Below, piece by piece: positions 1-15,000 of a stretch of 64,000 bases of DNA; position 1 is the first letter of the stretch; each line of letters starts with the position of its first letter. The stretch comes from Oreocharis arfaki (Eukaryota; Chordata; Aves; Passeriformes; Paramythiidae). Position numbers and translations under genes: made by a program. The notes under the pieces were generated by a model, which saw only the letters and a program-made list of their open reading frames with translations, had not been told where the DNA came from and did no database searches. Location: contig VZRR01007614.1 of the NCBI GenBank assembly GCA_013398015.1, forward strand, positions 62,001-126,000, read 5' to 3'.

Positions 1-3000
1 TTTCAGCTGAATAGGAACTGATTCAATTAGTGCTTAAATTAATGAGTGATGTCTTTTCACTGTCTGCTGTCCCTACTGGGGTTTAGGCACAGTCTGCCAG
101 AAAGGATACAGGGCTCATCTGAAGTACTGAGGCAATGAGGATGCAGCAAGGGTATAGAGAACTGGCATTTTTATTTTTCAGTTAGGGCAATTAGTTGCAT
201 TAGCTTAATCATGTCCACATAGCTTGGTACTCTATGAAATTTTCTGCTTTGGTACTACAAAATGATCAAAGACTGACACTAGAATTTGATTTTTGTTTGT
301 TGTATGAGTTCATTTAGAGTATGCCAGCGGCTGCTGCAGCCAGTGAACCTCAATAAATGCCTGTTGGATATCTATTTAGCAGCAGGCTCCAGTTTTTTCA
401 ACACCGTCTCCATGTAACCTTTTAATCTAGTTCTTGTCTTTGACTTTTCATATTTTATATATTTAACCCCTTGATGCAGATATTTTGCATTAAGTGCTTT
501 AGAAATCCTGATTTACTGCCTCAAGGGATTAACCAGAATTCCACTATTCTTGCTTTATCTACATTCATTTACACAGACCATTTATTTCTAATAAATACAT
601 TGGCCAGATCATATTTCTCTGCAAACTCTAAGCCCTGAAAATAAATTTATGCAGTGACATAATAAAAATAATAAAAACTGTCTTGCATGTTGCTCTTAGT
701 CTTGCTTTAAATATCACCTTCCAAAGGCATGGTGGGTTTAAATTCTCCAAGTAAACACCACGTTTGAGGTTCATGCTGCAAAGCTCTAATTTTTAGTTGA
801 CTTCTAAGGGAATTTAATCAAAATACAGGATATATGATTCAAAGCAAAAAATGTAATTAAGAAAAATCTTTTTCTGTAGGCAAAGAGCAGCTTGTTTTCA
901 TTAATTTTATGAAGAATGTTGTTTTTCTTGGCTGAAAACTTAAACTCATGGGACAAAGGAAGATTTATGGGGTGATCCGCAAAATCACACAGGTTTTGTG
1001 TTGCAATGCTGTTTTTGCAGTGACCACTAGAGTCCCTATAGTTGAAAGTTTATCAGTATTTCTTTTTATAAATCTCTGTTTTCAGAAAGGGCTTTTATTC
1101 AGAGATTAGTTTTGAGCTAAATATATGCACACAAAGGCTCAGTGTATATGTGGTGTGGTAAGCATGTATATTTTAATGTAAACAATTTATAATATTTTAA
1201 GAGATCTTACATTACAAGGAAAAATGAAACTGAAGTAGGAACAGCTCTTTAGATCTTCCATTCATATGCTGCTTGTGCTTCTTTGTCATTGTGCTTTATT
1301 TAAACATATGGCAAACTCTCCAGCAGTTGCTGAAAGCCACTAGTATAGAAGATCAGAGACATGATGTCTCTTGCCCTACTCCTTCAAGGTGTCAGTGCCC
1401 CTTGTGAGGTGCTTGGGCTGAAGATCTGTGCGTCTTACAAAGTTTTCATCTTTGTGATCATTAGAGTGGAGGTGCAGAACCAGAGACACAGCCGGGTTAT
1501 TGGGTGGCACTTTGACTTATTTCTCCCTTCTGAGTTTTGACCCCTTAGATTCGAAGTTCAAATTCAGCTTTAACTTTGACACGCGTATTTTTAAACCAAA
1601 TAATGAGTTTATTTAGTTAACTGTATCAAATGAAATACCTTTTGTATCTTTAAAAATCTCTCTTTAAGAAGATCAGTAGTTCACGAACAGTAATGAAACA
1701 ACAACCTTAACAGAATGCTCTTTCATTCCCCATAATGTCAGCAAGAGTGTCTACTTGTTTAATGTTGTAGTAAACAGAAAAGTTCATGGTTCAGTGCTTA
1801 AGCCTCTGAGCTGTCTCCCCAACTGTTCCTGGCTGCCAGTACTTTACTTACTCAACAGGAAACTAATTTAATTAGTACAAAGAACAGGCCAGTACAGATG
1901 CCTGTATGAAATTCTTTCAGTTTTAAGAAGGCATATGCTAAACTCCCCACATTAGATGGAAAAACAGAGATTGTAGCATTTAGACAATGAAATATCTGTT
2001 AACCTGTATTATCAAAGGTTGCTGTCTCAAATTATGTTACTGTGGTCTTGCAACATCAAACCAGAAAAAATATTTCAGTTGAAGGGCAAAGATACTGATA
2101 GTAAATTTGAGACAAGCTTATGTTTCATATTAGGAATCTCTTCATCGTGTATGTGTCTAACTGGGAAGATGGACCATTAGTTCTTAGCAACACTGCCTTC
2201 TTCTAAAGTCTGCTTCACAAAATTTATTAAAGTGGTAAATTCAAACAGTACTTAGGAAATACAAAAATTAAAGTTTCAAATTTATTTTCCTCCACCTGTG
2301 GTTTATGCACTAATCTACAGTTTTCATTGCCAGGATCACATACTCTTATTTCTTTGGGCTCCCAAGTCCCTTTTCTATAGGATAATGGATTGTGAACACA
2401 GATGGATAGTTAATGTTTCCTTTCATCTTCATCATTCAGTGTTTCATCCTATGCATTATGGCTACAGCGTCCATAATCGGCACCAGATACGGAATCATTC
2501 ATTTCCATGGAGGCTTCTCATGATGCGCATTCTGTCTTACTTCTTTGCCAGCATTGTGAAGCCACTTTCACAGTACCCCCATGAGCTGACATGCTATGAA
2601 GGTGTCCATTTTACACACTAGAAGCTGAAGCACAGGTATTAAAATGGCAATTGTTAAAAATTAATCAATTATTCTTGCCTGATTTTTCAGAGCTTCTTGC
2701 ATCCTTTAGTGCTCAGTATGTTCAGATTGGATTTCATTCTGCATTGACCTCAGTTGGAGCAGTGAACACTCAGCATATCTGCAGCCCCAGACAGGATCCA
2801 TCCTGGATTATAAAGAAAATGAGAGCTGCCAAGGGAATTTCTGTTGGGGGGGGGGGAAGGTTAACATAACTTCTCTAGTATCACATAGGAGCTCTGATAG
2901 TAGTTTTCTAGCATCATGTAGGAACTATGGCAGAAGCAGGACTCAAATGCAACTTTCCAAGTATTCAGCTACTGAAACTTGGGTATTTTTTCTTGTCTGC

Positions 3001-6000
3001 CCGCTCAACTTACTTGAGGCCTTCTAACTTCCACAATAAAGGAGTCAAGGGTTTTATTTTCAATAAAACCCTTTGTCTTAAAAAAGCAGCATATAGTTTG
3101 AGCAGCAAATGTGGCAAAGGTTTCTTTGGGGACAAGAAAATGATCATGTGTTAAAGACTACTACAGGTATACAAGGGATTAGATCTATTGCACAAGCATT
3201 TTAACTCCTTTCAAGAGTTGTAAATTCCCAAATTTTCATAAACTGATAAAGTGGAAGAGGTTTTGGTGGATAGGATCATACTAATACCTTCTTTCACCTT
3301 CATCGAGATGTGTTGCCAGTGGGATTCCTACCTTTCAACCCTCAGTGTGAGGTCAGTAGGTAGCAGTAGGAGGTGATTATCCTCTGTGTCAGGCTGACAC
3401 AAGAGAAAACACAGTGCATTGTGCAAACAAGCTTACCTGCTGTTTGTTGGACAGGAGATAATGTTGTGTGACCCAGGAACAATAGGTCCTCCTGCTGCTG
3501 CTGAAGAGAGAGGCAGCTTCCTGGCTGTTTGCTCTCTGCTGTCTGCCCGCTGCCTCTCCGTCCCTCCCTCTGCCCCTTTTCCTGACAGTCACATCCCTAT
3601 TCCCTAACCTGGTGCTTCAGCCTGTTTCCTCTCTCCTTGTCAAAAAGGAGTCAGCATGGGATTATGCTCCATAATGCCTGTCCTGATTACTGTGTGTTTA
3701 ACTTGAAAGGTATTTTTAATATTGCTCTGGTGCTTAGCAACCCCATATTACACCACTGCCCAAAAAACCCCACAAAAAATGGTATTTGCAAGGATGGGAA
3801 GAAGAATCCATCCCTATCTTTATCAAAGTTAAATATGGAAGTTGGTTCTTTCTCTTTCGACATGTTATTCTTCTGACTGTTTTGTTTGCCTGCCTGTCCT
3901 GGTCAAAGCTTAAATGACTGAGAACATGGCAAATCCTGGCTTTCTCATTTAACCACTATTAATCACTTGACATTGCATTTACAGCTAGTTTGCACAAGAT
4001 ATGTGAAAAGCAAAGAACCTCACTCGCATGCTGGCTTAACAGCTAGCAACATTTCCCCCTCCCATCTGCTGTGTTCATTATTATTTAAAAGCAAATCAGG
4101 AGACAGAATTGGATTAGCAGAGTGGGTGGCACCAGTGGAAAACAAGCTCTGTGTTGGCAGTCACCCTGCCAAGTTCATGTGAAATTGCCCATTTTAGTTG
4201 GCAGCTTCAGCTTAGCTTGGTGTGATGACATATGGGCCTAGAGGGTAAGAATCCATTTCCATATTATAGCAGCTTCTGCTGTGAAACCTCGTAGTTTGTA
4301 GCTGTGTGACTGCCTGGCTTTGGCTGCAGACTCCCGTCCTCGTCTGCTCCATCTCATGGGGCTCCTTGGCCATCGTCTCGGCATTTTTCCAAGGTCCCTT
4401 TAGCAGCTCTTCCTACGTGTTGATACCCGGGTTGCCTCAGCTACTCTGTTGGTCCCAAGCCATAAGCATGTTGAGTATCAAGAAGCAAAATAGGGAAGCT
4501 CATAACCCTCTCATCTGTAGCGCCCCCAGAAGCAAAGGAGAGAAATCAAACATTTGCTTTGACTTTTGAGGGTGAAGTTTCTCAAAACAGCAGGAATATG
4601 TATTTTAGGTTTGAAAAATAAGTAACATAGCATGTAATTTACACATTGACTCAAAACTCAATCACCTCATAAATAGGCATTTACAAATGAAAAACTAATT
4701 TCTTAGAATTAATAAAAATTCCCTGATCAAGTATTAGCGTCCTAGAATTTTCCAGAATATGATTTCAGCGTCCAGTGTTGTCTATTGCACTTCTGCATAA
4801 AGGAAGTTCTGGTGCCTTGCATTGAAATCCATGTGACAGGGATACCACCAACTAACTCAATTCTGTAACATAAGCTCAGATATTTCAGGAACCAGACTGC
4901 CCCTAAGTCCCTCGGCTGTGATTAGTGAGTTAACAATAACATTTCTTATTTCAGAAATCTTTTTCATCCTCTACTTACTATATAAGGAAAATAATTAAAA
5001 TAACTCTATGCAAAGCCCTTTCAAAGCACAAAGAACATATCTCTCGGAGTTTACAGTACTGGTATTGTCGGTTATGACTTGACAGGATAAAAATGTTTGA
5101 GGAGGAAGAGTTACAGGCTGTTGGCATGCCTTTAAACTATTAGAATTTCCAGTGCCTTTTTGCCCTTTTTTTTTAATTTTCTTTTTTTTTTTTACTTTGG
5201 ACACTCTCTACTGCTACATACTATTTTAGATAGCTTTGTTTTGGGGATAGTGAAGGGGAGCAGAGAAATCTTGCTGCTGGGAGTATATGATCCTCTTCTA
5301 TGCAGTGTGAGAAATGGAAGACCTTTTTCCTGTTAATCCTTGTTACCAGAGCCTCTGCATGGTAACAACCCTGGTCTAACATAGTTTGACAAAGGTGGAC
5401 AAAACATGATGCATGATGCCATTAAGAACTCCCAAGCACTTCCAATGAAGAGATGAATTGCAACTTGGAAGATGGGAATTGGTGCACAGGTCTGCCTCCC
5501 CACTTGTGCCTGTGTCTGCTCATGCTGCAGTGGGGGCTTCTTACGCATGATATGACTCTTGTTGTGGTCTTCGTGCTGTTTATTCAGCAAGGATGGGTTG
5601 AGAGAAGTGTCAGGAAAGGGGCAAATATCTCAGGAAAGGGGCGTGTATTTATCACCAAATGGCTGCAAAATTCAAACATAATGCACCAGTAAGGTGGTTA
5701 GACAGTATCACTATTAATATATCAAACTAAAGGCCTGTGTTTTGGAAGGATTATTTCTGTGATTAACTCAGTTTTAGAAGTCCCTGCTGGGGGTGAGAGA
5801 TGTGATCAATGCTCAGGCTCCAGCAGCAGTGTCTTTGTTACTGCCTATGCAGAGACTTGAGCACACACATCACTTAGGCACAAAGAGGCCGCTTAGTTCT
5901 TTGTTCATTCTTTATACATGAGCTAGTTACTTGTTTCTCCATATGCAACTGCTGTCATTCTTCATACCTAAACTGTATTTTGTTTCTGGATGAACTTAAA

Positions 6001-9000
6001 AAGCTTTTTGGAAGGGTCTTATAATCAGAAGCCTGTATTTTAAGGTGAAAAGGGCTAATGAGATACAGGAAGTCACACTACCTGTTTGTAGAGAGCAATT
6101 CAGTGTTCTCCTGGTGCATCTATTTCACCTCCTTTTGGTATTTAAACCCAGAGCATGTTAGTTACAGAGGTGTTGGGTATCATTCTGTATAATTGTTATC
6201 TGTCCATCTGTTCTGCTCTTTCTTTCTCTTCTTTCCTGTAACAATTTTCAGCCTCATATCTTTAATATTTTTTGTATCTACAATTTACACCTTACATGAC
6301 TCAAAATGAATACAAGCTAATCAGGTGGATTGAGCTTCAGTTGCCACAAAAAAATGAGAACTTACTGTAGTGTGCTGTGCTGTTCAGTAATGCTAGACAA
6401 GTTTCAGTTTGAAAAAAGCCATTGTAAATGAATTTATGTGCCCACCCAGATTTATTTTAATTAAAATCATCCATGGGTCTTGGCTGTTGCTTTGACTACT
6501 AAGTACTTACAAATAAGCTTAATAGACATGTTTGTTTTTTCCGCAGCTGTAAAAATATATATTCTGCTACATGATTGGTTTTTTATCTGATTTATTTAAA
6601 TAGAGTTAGGTAAAGATGCAGTTTATAGGGAAGGTTAAAGGGTCAAAATCCTATTTAATTAACTTATACCCACTTGGGAAGCTGCCAAGGTAAAAGAATG
6701 CAGTGAAAGTAAGCTTCAAATAATATAAAATCTTTGAAAAGGACTAACCACCTTTGGTGAAAGGCTTTCCTGTTCTTAACCTTGTGTCATTTAAACTATT
6801 TAAATGAGCTATGCAAAACCTTACTTTTATAATGGAGCTTCAAAAAAAAAAGATTAAGTATTTCTTGCAGTTACAAGAAAACCAATGCTTATAGCACTTC
6901 TGAAAGAAAAGCCTTTACTACTCCATCTTACCATGATCCCTGTCTTTGCATACCACAAAATGCACAGTATGTTGCACCTGATTTGACATCTACTATTTCT
7001 GCCACAAGCCTATCAAGTGTGTGAGACTGCTTTTTAAAATCATTTAAGTCTTTTAAAAAACAGAAAGGAAGGGGGGAGCCTGTGTGATGTCTGAAGGAGG
7101 TCTGGATTTCAAATTGTAGATCGTCCTTGGTTTCTAAAAGTTGCATCTATGAGAAGAACCTCATGCTGGACTTCCTAAACCATGCATAATATTTGAACAT
7201 CTTAGTCATACATGTGGATAAGGTTCTCACCCCAACCAGAGTGGGAACTCTGAGAAACAAAATCACTGAGCTGCTTTGTGATCTCTTTATGTACTGCACA
7301 GAATATCCTCATTGCTGTAGTGATGCTCTGTAGAGGTGCTAATTCTGGAACATTTTTTCCACTTAATGCCACAGAGACTGCACTGGGGAAATATTTCTGT
7401 TTCAGTGCTCCATATGGTTTTGTATGTAAAAATGGAACTGGCAGGGAAGAAAGCAGCTGGCCTGAAGCTGCCAGTAACTATTTCTAATGTCATAGATTTT
7501 GAGCAAAAATCCCAAGTGGGAGCTGTATAGGTGAAAGGACTGCATAGCAGTATTCAGCAAGTATCAGCACACCCTCCAGAGAATGAGCACAGAGACAAGC
7601 AATATCTCACAAAGACACCATTGCACTTCCTAAACTGGGATTTTTTTTCCCACTGTTCCATTCTAGTCTCAAGAAGTCTCAGGTTGGGAAACAATTCAGT
7701 CTTGAAAATGTCAACTGCAAAGACTTCCTGATATCTCTGTGAATAATGCCATTGTATGGCATTCATGGTATGGGTGGACACATAGATTAAGAGTTTAGGA
7801 CATAATCATATTTGGAAATATATTCCAAAATATAAATACTCCTATTATTTAAACTTGCCATTAATACAGTACACTGTAATTGTGGGAAAGATCCTTCTGC
7901 TTCAGCATGTGAGGTCTGCTTTCTGTCTAATTTATATGTGCTTAACGGTTGCAGTGCTGTGCTAAAAAATGTATTTTAATTGACATGACCACTTTGCCAT
8001 GATGCTCAGTCTCTCAAAAGCCACAGCAGCAAACAGAATGTATGACCAGATGGTGCTTAGCTAGAAGGATCTTTGCTATCCAGAATGCAGCTGCAAAAAT
8101 ATCTGTTCTGTCAAGCTAAAACAAAGGCATTCACAACTCCACCTTCCAGGTTTAAAATTCCTTGCTGGCTTGGAAAATACTTTCTAGGAAAAACACTAAT
8201 GGAAATAAAAATGCAGGTGAGAAATGGATTTTTTTTTTTTTTTTTAGTTTACACATCCCTCTTTTTTCTTCCTTCTGCACCTTAACACTCACTCTGTCTT
8301 CTCAAAGGAAAAAAAAAAGAAAAAGAAATGACATAACTTAATTCCAAACTGCCTGTAGGAACTTGCAGGCTACTAGAATGATTCACACTTTGTTTTCTTA
8401 ATGCTTAGCATTTATCTGTGGGGTCTGAGGTAGTTTATAGTATTGTGGTCCCTTGCAGATGTATCTTTAAATTCCAAAGAATGTTTGTTAGAGCAAAATG
8501 GTCCACACCCACCTCAAGACAGCTACTCTGCACTGATTACGCCAGCAGCATTAAATTTGCTCCAAGACTAGTTAGCTTTCAAGAAGTATCTTGACTAATA
8601 TTAACAATCACATGTATATAAAATGACCTATTTTTAAGTACCTGTGGATACTTCAATTTTTGCACTAGGCAGGGCTTAATTTTCGGGAGGAGGTGAATGC
8701 TAATGAGTCATCTGGCAGGCATTTAGTCTTTCATATCTCATTTTGTCCAGCAGACTTTGCTTTGGGTTTAAAAGCCATGACAGGGAAAAGCAGGAATAAA
8801 TTTCTGAGTAAGTTCTCTGAAGATATGTACTTCTTGTTATGTTAGATGGGGAGGAGTGGAAGGAGATGGTCAGGTACATCATCTCATTTGGGCTTTGAGT
8901 TGGTCCGCTGTTGTGTTTCAGGTAAAATAAATAAATACATATGCTTAGGTTTGAGTTGATAAATAGCACTGTTAATAGCAGTGACCATCATTCCTGACAC

Positions 9001-12000
9001 TGGCAGACAGTAAGTTTCATTCGTGGCATTTGGAGGGCACAGTTGATTTACTTTCCCTGAACTCTAGGGTTGTATTCTTTATTCAAAGCTAGATAGTGAC
9101 CTATAAAGAATCAGATGCTTTTCTATCCCATCTGAATTCTCTGAACTCTGGTTAAATATGACTCAAAGCTTTACAAACCGTTAAACATCTCCTTGATACG
9201 TTGGCATAACATATTTTTACTGCTAAAAAAAATTTAAACCAACCAAAAAAATTCAAAGAACTTCCAGTCAGAGGCATGGGCTCTCAGCCATCTCTTGTTT
9301 GCTGCTCCCTTGAAACATGTACAGGAGATTATCCTTATTAGGCTATCTTACGGGTATTCCCAGATCTTTTGAGTATGGTTTTCTTCCTTTTTAATTAGTA
9401 GGTCATTATGTGACAACTTCTGTCTGCTCCCTTAAGTGGCTGGCTAAGGCAGATTTCACGGTGTTTCTGGATACCTGAAAATAATTAGCCATTTGTGAGT
9501 TGGGAGGTGGCTTCAGATTTTAGAATGAAGCTTTGTTCTTAGTAATGCACTGGGGAATGCCGCTGCTGAAAAATAAGGGTGTTATTCCATCATTTTACCT
9601 TTGCAGACAAGAACAGTGTGATAAGTTTCTGTCTAGCTCTATCCAGGCAGTTCCTTCTTGCTCCCTCACCAGTTTTCAATCCCATTAGCTGTGGTGTTGC
9701 AGCTATTTGGAAGTTTGATGTGAACTGGATCACTGAGAAGTTCTGCATAAAAATGTCACTTCTGATACTTTTAGTGATCCAGTGTACAGGGAGTTCTACA
9801 GAAAATTTTACAATGTGAGTGACAAGGGCACAGGTTGCAGGACAGGAGCAAGGAAGTAGGTTTGCAGCAGTGGGAATTTCTTAAGCTGGCTCTGCCATGA
9901 AGGTGAGACATGATAGAAGGGTACCACAGCTCCACTCACTCACACCCAGTTGCTTGTAGTTGAATCTCCCATCCCTTGACTGTTTAGCTCTGCAAGAGCT
10001 AAATAAGCTCTTAGCAATAAGAAGATCTCTCAGCAGCTCTTCTGGAGCTCCTTTTCCTCAGAGACAGGTTCAAACCAGTAACAAACCTGTTAATCAAGGC
10101 ATTAATGCCTTTACATCATCTTCCAACAGGTATTTCCTTTCTGAGTCCTGTTATATACAACTCTAACAGATAGGCTTTTCTTTTTTTTTTCTTTTGGATA
10201 TTTTAATTAAGCTATCTACAAATTTTGTTCAGGCATAGCATTTACTTATCTGTTTAAGAGATGAGAGCTGGTGCTACCACTAGGATAAGGATCTCATTGT
10301 GTGAAACATGGGCAAAAACTGTAGGTTTAGGTTCTCTCATTATAGATCCAGGGAAACAGCATTTCTCCAATTCACATTCAGTCAGTTCCTCTTTAGCAGG
10401 CTTTTTTGCAAGTTATATGGGTGAGAAGCATAGCAATTTAGACATATCATGTTAATCAGATAGAAAAAAGGTTATAAGAAGTTGTAGAGATTTGGCTGTT
10501 TGTCAGGTTTGAGAAGTGTATTCTTGCAAACAACTAGCACTAACATTTTTCTGTTCTTGATGAGTACCAAAATCCTCAAATTGCTTTTGAGGGGGTTTTT
10601 TTTAATGTTTCTATGGCTTTGCTTGCAAACTATATTAAGCTCAATAACACTGCTATTTTTTTAGTATCTTCATCTGAAGTACTAGTTTTCCCAGAGCTCA
10701 CTCACAGGGGGATGTGCTTTATTCTCAAAAACTAGAAGACGTGTAGTAGATTCAGTCCTGGCCATTTTTCATGTGAAGCCTTATTCAAATGGTAATTGTG
10801 AAAGGCTTTGTGGACTTTGTTCTCAACTCAAAGAAAAAACTTCAGCTGTGGGCAGCTAGGGTAGGAAAGAATTTTTGCTGAAAGACTTGTAGAAAACTAA
10901 TTTAGAAGTTACCACAGCCACTCAAAAGTTAAAAGCATACCTACAAATCAACTGTGAAACCAATCACATTATCAAATAACACTGGAAATTAATACTGCGA
11001 ATAAAATATACTACAGTGAAGATCAGGCTTGTATTCCTTTTTTTCTCCTCACAAGACACACTATGAAGGAATTAATTATAGTATTTTGTAGAGACCTGTG
11101 TGCAAAGTATGCACAGTTGGTTTGCAATTATTTATATGCATATATGCTACTTAGCGACTGGTGTATAATTTAAGGGTAAGTCTTGGCTTTTCAGAATCAG
11201 CCTCCCACACTGGACTATTGGGTGCACATTCAGAGAGTCAGGTGATGCTGGACTTTTGTTTTGAACTCGTACTGTGCATAAGGGTACAATTTGGAAAACT
11301 CACAGTCCAAGTAAAGATTTCAAGTACTACCAAATGTTGCAACTGTTCTAATACTGCATTTTGGATAAATTTAACTGTATTTATATAATTTGAACTATTG
11401 GTGGCTCCACCTGAAACTGGGCAATAATTTTGGGAGACACTGTAAACGCAGAGGCTGGGACATAAACCAGGGCCCTTGTTACAAAACAGGTTGCAGTGGC
11501 ATGAAATTATTTGCCTACAGTCACATTCAGCAGCAAAGCCAAAATCTTGGTTTCTGTTTTCCAGCCCCATATCCACTGTGCCATAGACGTCTCACCTTTC
11601 AATAGTTATGTCACTTATTTAAAGTATACTCATAAAATAATTTAGTTTATAATTGTATTACTATTCTGATTTTTTATTTTCTTACCAGTTTACAGTCCTT
11701 GTCTAGCACTCACTTCTTTTAGAGTCATCTCTTCACACCCACCTTAAAACTGCAGTCAACTCCTACACACAAATCTATTTAGAGTTGCATGGCTCTGCTC
11801 AGAGGCAAAGTCAATCTGTGAAGAATTCTTTGTGGAGAGAGGAATCCGTAACACAGCAATATGTCCATAAGGATCTGTATTATGATTTATATGTTAGAAC
11901 TGTGGAGAAGAATATACAGCAATTTTCATCACTTTAGATAGAGTCTGGGAAATCCTGTGTGTATAAAAATACCAATGCAGTAACTGAGACACAAGGGAGA

Positions 12001-15000
12001 AAAGCAGAAGAAATTAATCAGTTAATCCTCTGCTACTTATTTGTCAAATATGGTTTACTGCCAAATACTGATAGCACTTACTGTTATGATGAGCAAGTAT
12101 CCTGGATAGTGCTGCATCTGTGAAAGAGCCAACAGTTGCCAAGATAATCTAGAGGTGTCATTTAAACATTAAATGATATTAAATTGCTAAAGAAATATAA
12201 AGTGAATTGGTAAAGATGTGGCCTGGGTGAGGGGAGAAAGGTGAGGATATTCTCTCTGTATTGAGTTATGCCCCATCCTAGGAACAAGACTGGAGTCACA
12301 TTTATAGTGTGTTTTGCAAAGGAGATCACACTTGATATTTTAGCCACAGATGTCACTTGCACATATTTTGCTACGGCTTCTTTACTTCTTTAGTTATAGG
12401 GGTGCAGGATCCTGAGTTGACACTATAAACTGACCTTGCCAACATGGACTTTGACAGGAACTGAAATTAAACTGCAATAATTCAACCTTATTCAACTCCT
12501 GAAAGTTGCTTTGTAGACATATGACAGGGAAGAAGATATTTGGCTCAGTGCTATTTTAGAAGTGATGCAAATCCACTATATTCCTGTGTGTTACAAGGCT
12601 TCTGAGTTCAGGAATCACTAACCAGCCTATAGCTGAAATTATTTTTTCAAACCCTTCTCAGTTTGTGAAAAAATCCTAGTTTTTCTAGTGTGTCTCTTTT
12701 TCTTTTCTTTTTTTTTTTCTGAATAAATTTTTAATGGCAGCCTTAAGTCTTGCCTCTCCTGTGTATTTTGGGGCATGGATAACTAGATAATACTAAAGCC
12801 TAGCAGAAAGCAATTTAGGTAACCTTATATTTAGCCTTAGTGAATAGTATTCCTCAGGAAACCACAAACAAGGTGTAGTCCATCGAAGAAAAGCTTCCAA
12901 CAAAGCTAGGCTGTATATTGAAATAATCTTTGAACTAGCACCTCTGAGGATGCAGAGCAACTTTATAGGCATCAATCTACTGAGCCTTGTCCATGGGGTA
13001 ATTCTGAGCCTGAGCTAACAACACTGCAGATCATTTATTTTTCATATATAAGAACAAATGCATTTCTTTTAAATTTCAGAGAAGTAAAACTTCCCCGTGA
13101 AGGAAGGCACACTATACAGTGTGAAAATTGCATATTTTAAAGCATATATTTATAGAAGTGTCTTCATGTACCCATCCTTTCCATACACATTCAGACTCAT
13201 ACATACACATTATTTGTATGTTTGCATTTGTGTACATATATTATAGATATAGATATAAAATAAAACATGTATGTGTGTATATATGTGTATATATATTTGA
13301 AGGGGAAAAGGATTTATGGCAGCTGGCCAGATTTAATTTGTCTGCTCGTATTTAGCACTTAAGGGCTTATATACTCAGTTTGCTCAAAAGAGTGAAGGAG
13401 TACTCCTTGCCTATGCCTCAAATCAGAAATGCATGAAGTGCAGCTGCAGAGATAATACATTCTCCCCAAAGGCTTTGGCTGAGCAAATTAGGTGTCAATG
13501 GGGTGCCTGCGCAGGCAGTACTCTCTCTAATTAGTCTCTTGAGCCTAGTTGGTGGCAGGTATAAGATGATCTAATCAATTGGTCTGTGTCTGATGGTACG
13601 TGTAAAAATCCTAGCAGGCAGAGCTGTCTCCCACAGGTCACTCACCTGCACAGCAGGAACGCTCATTTTCATTTTTCATCTCTTCCATCACATGATGCTG
13701 ACAGTTGGTTTTAAGGAAATTGAATCCAAAAAATATCTAGTTCATAGGGCATGTAGGTCAAAATAAAGTTGCATTATGGGTATTGGTGATCCAATTAATT
13801 AATATTTATAGCAACAAGTAGCATGTAGATATTATCCGAGTGCAAATAGTATTGCTAATGTTTGGTTGGCTTTTTAAAATGATTTTTCTAACAAAGGTAG
13901 GAATAAAAGGTGTAGGAAAAATCACCTGTTAATACTGTACTTTTTTTTAGAGAGGATGAACAGTATCTGTGGTGTCTGCATGTGTGGTAGAAGGAGAAGC
14001 AGAAAGAGTATTATTATTGATGATCTTAAATACCTCCATGTTCCAGCTCATAAAGAATACAGTATCTCCAGTTGTCAGCTCACACTTTTATTTTAAAACT
14101 GGAATACTCTTATAATAATGCTAAATCAGCTGCCACATAAATAGACCTGCACTCTGATTGTGCTTTGCATGCTAAAGACTCTGTGGGAGCACAGCTCCAC
14201 CCGATGTGATAATTTATACAGAAATTAAAAATACCTAGAGAAGGATGCTGATGCTGCCAAAAGGAACACGTATTGGACTGGTATTTTTACAGGAAAGGAC
14301 GTTCTTTCACTAATTAAAATAAAGAAAAATATTTGGGATTTAATCACCCTCCTCTGCCTCATGTCTTGAAAGTATGATTAATGTTTAAATTACAAGCTTT
14401 GGTATGCCTTTCTAGAACCACTGTTACATCAACAGCTACTGCATTCTGAAGTTGGCATCTGCCGTTTTTAAGGCGGATTAACATTCTATCCCATTCGAGG
14501 TCTGGGACAAACAGAATGTATGCAGCAGAAGATCTCTCTAGGTAACAAACACAGAAATGAGTCACTTCATGTATATCACTTAATATTTCAAGTACATAAT
14601 TTACTTACTTGTAGAAAGCTATTAGGTTTAGTAGAGATGTCATGAAAACCAGAAGTACCAGGATTTGTGGTGAAAAAAGTTCATTTTTAAGGCAGTCTGT
14701 TGTGTTTCAGGGTTTGTTGTTGTTTGTTTGTTTGTGGTTTGTTGTTTTGGTTTGGTTTTTAAAGAGATATGAAAGAACCCTATTTTGCTCTTGGGAAATC
14801 ACAAGTTGTAAATATTCCATTTAACAATTTACAATTTTATAAGCAAAGCTGTGACCAGAGGACATAAACATAATCTGCCAAGTCACCAGGCAAAACTTGA
14901 TTTGTATGATGAGGGAAATGTGTAAGTTCTAAGCAAGGATATTTCTAAAATACAGCTTTAAAAATACAAACATGGAATACTAAGCCATCTGGGAACTGAA

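Noticed and set aside
2298..2621. 107-codon open frame on +
   Set aside because: No recognisable domain, AT-rich surroundings and chance-level length in a proposed intron.
11238..11576. 112-codon open frame on -
   Set aside because: No family resemblance and no coding signature. Consistent with chance.
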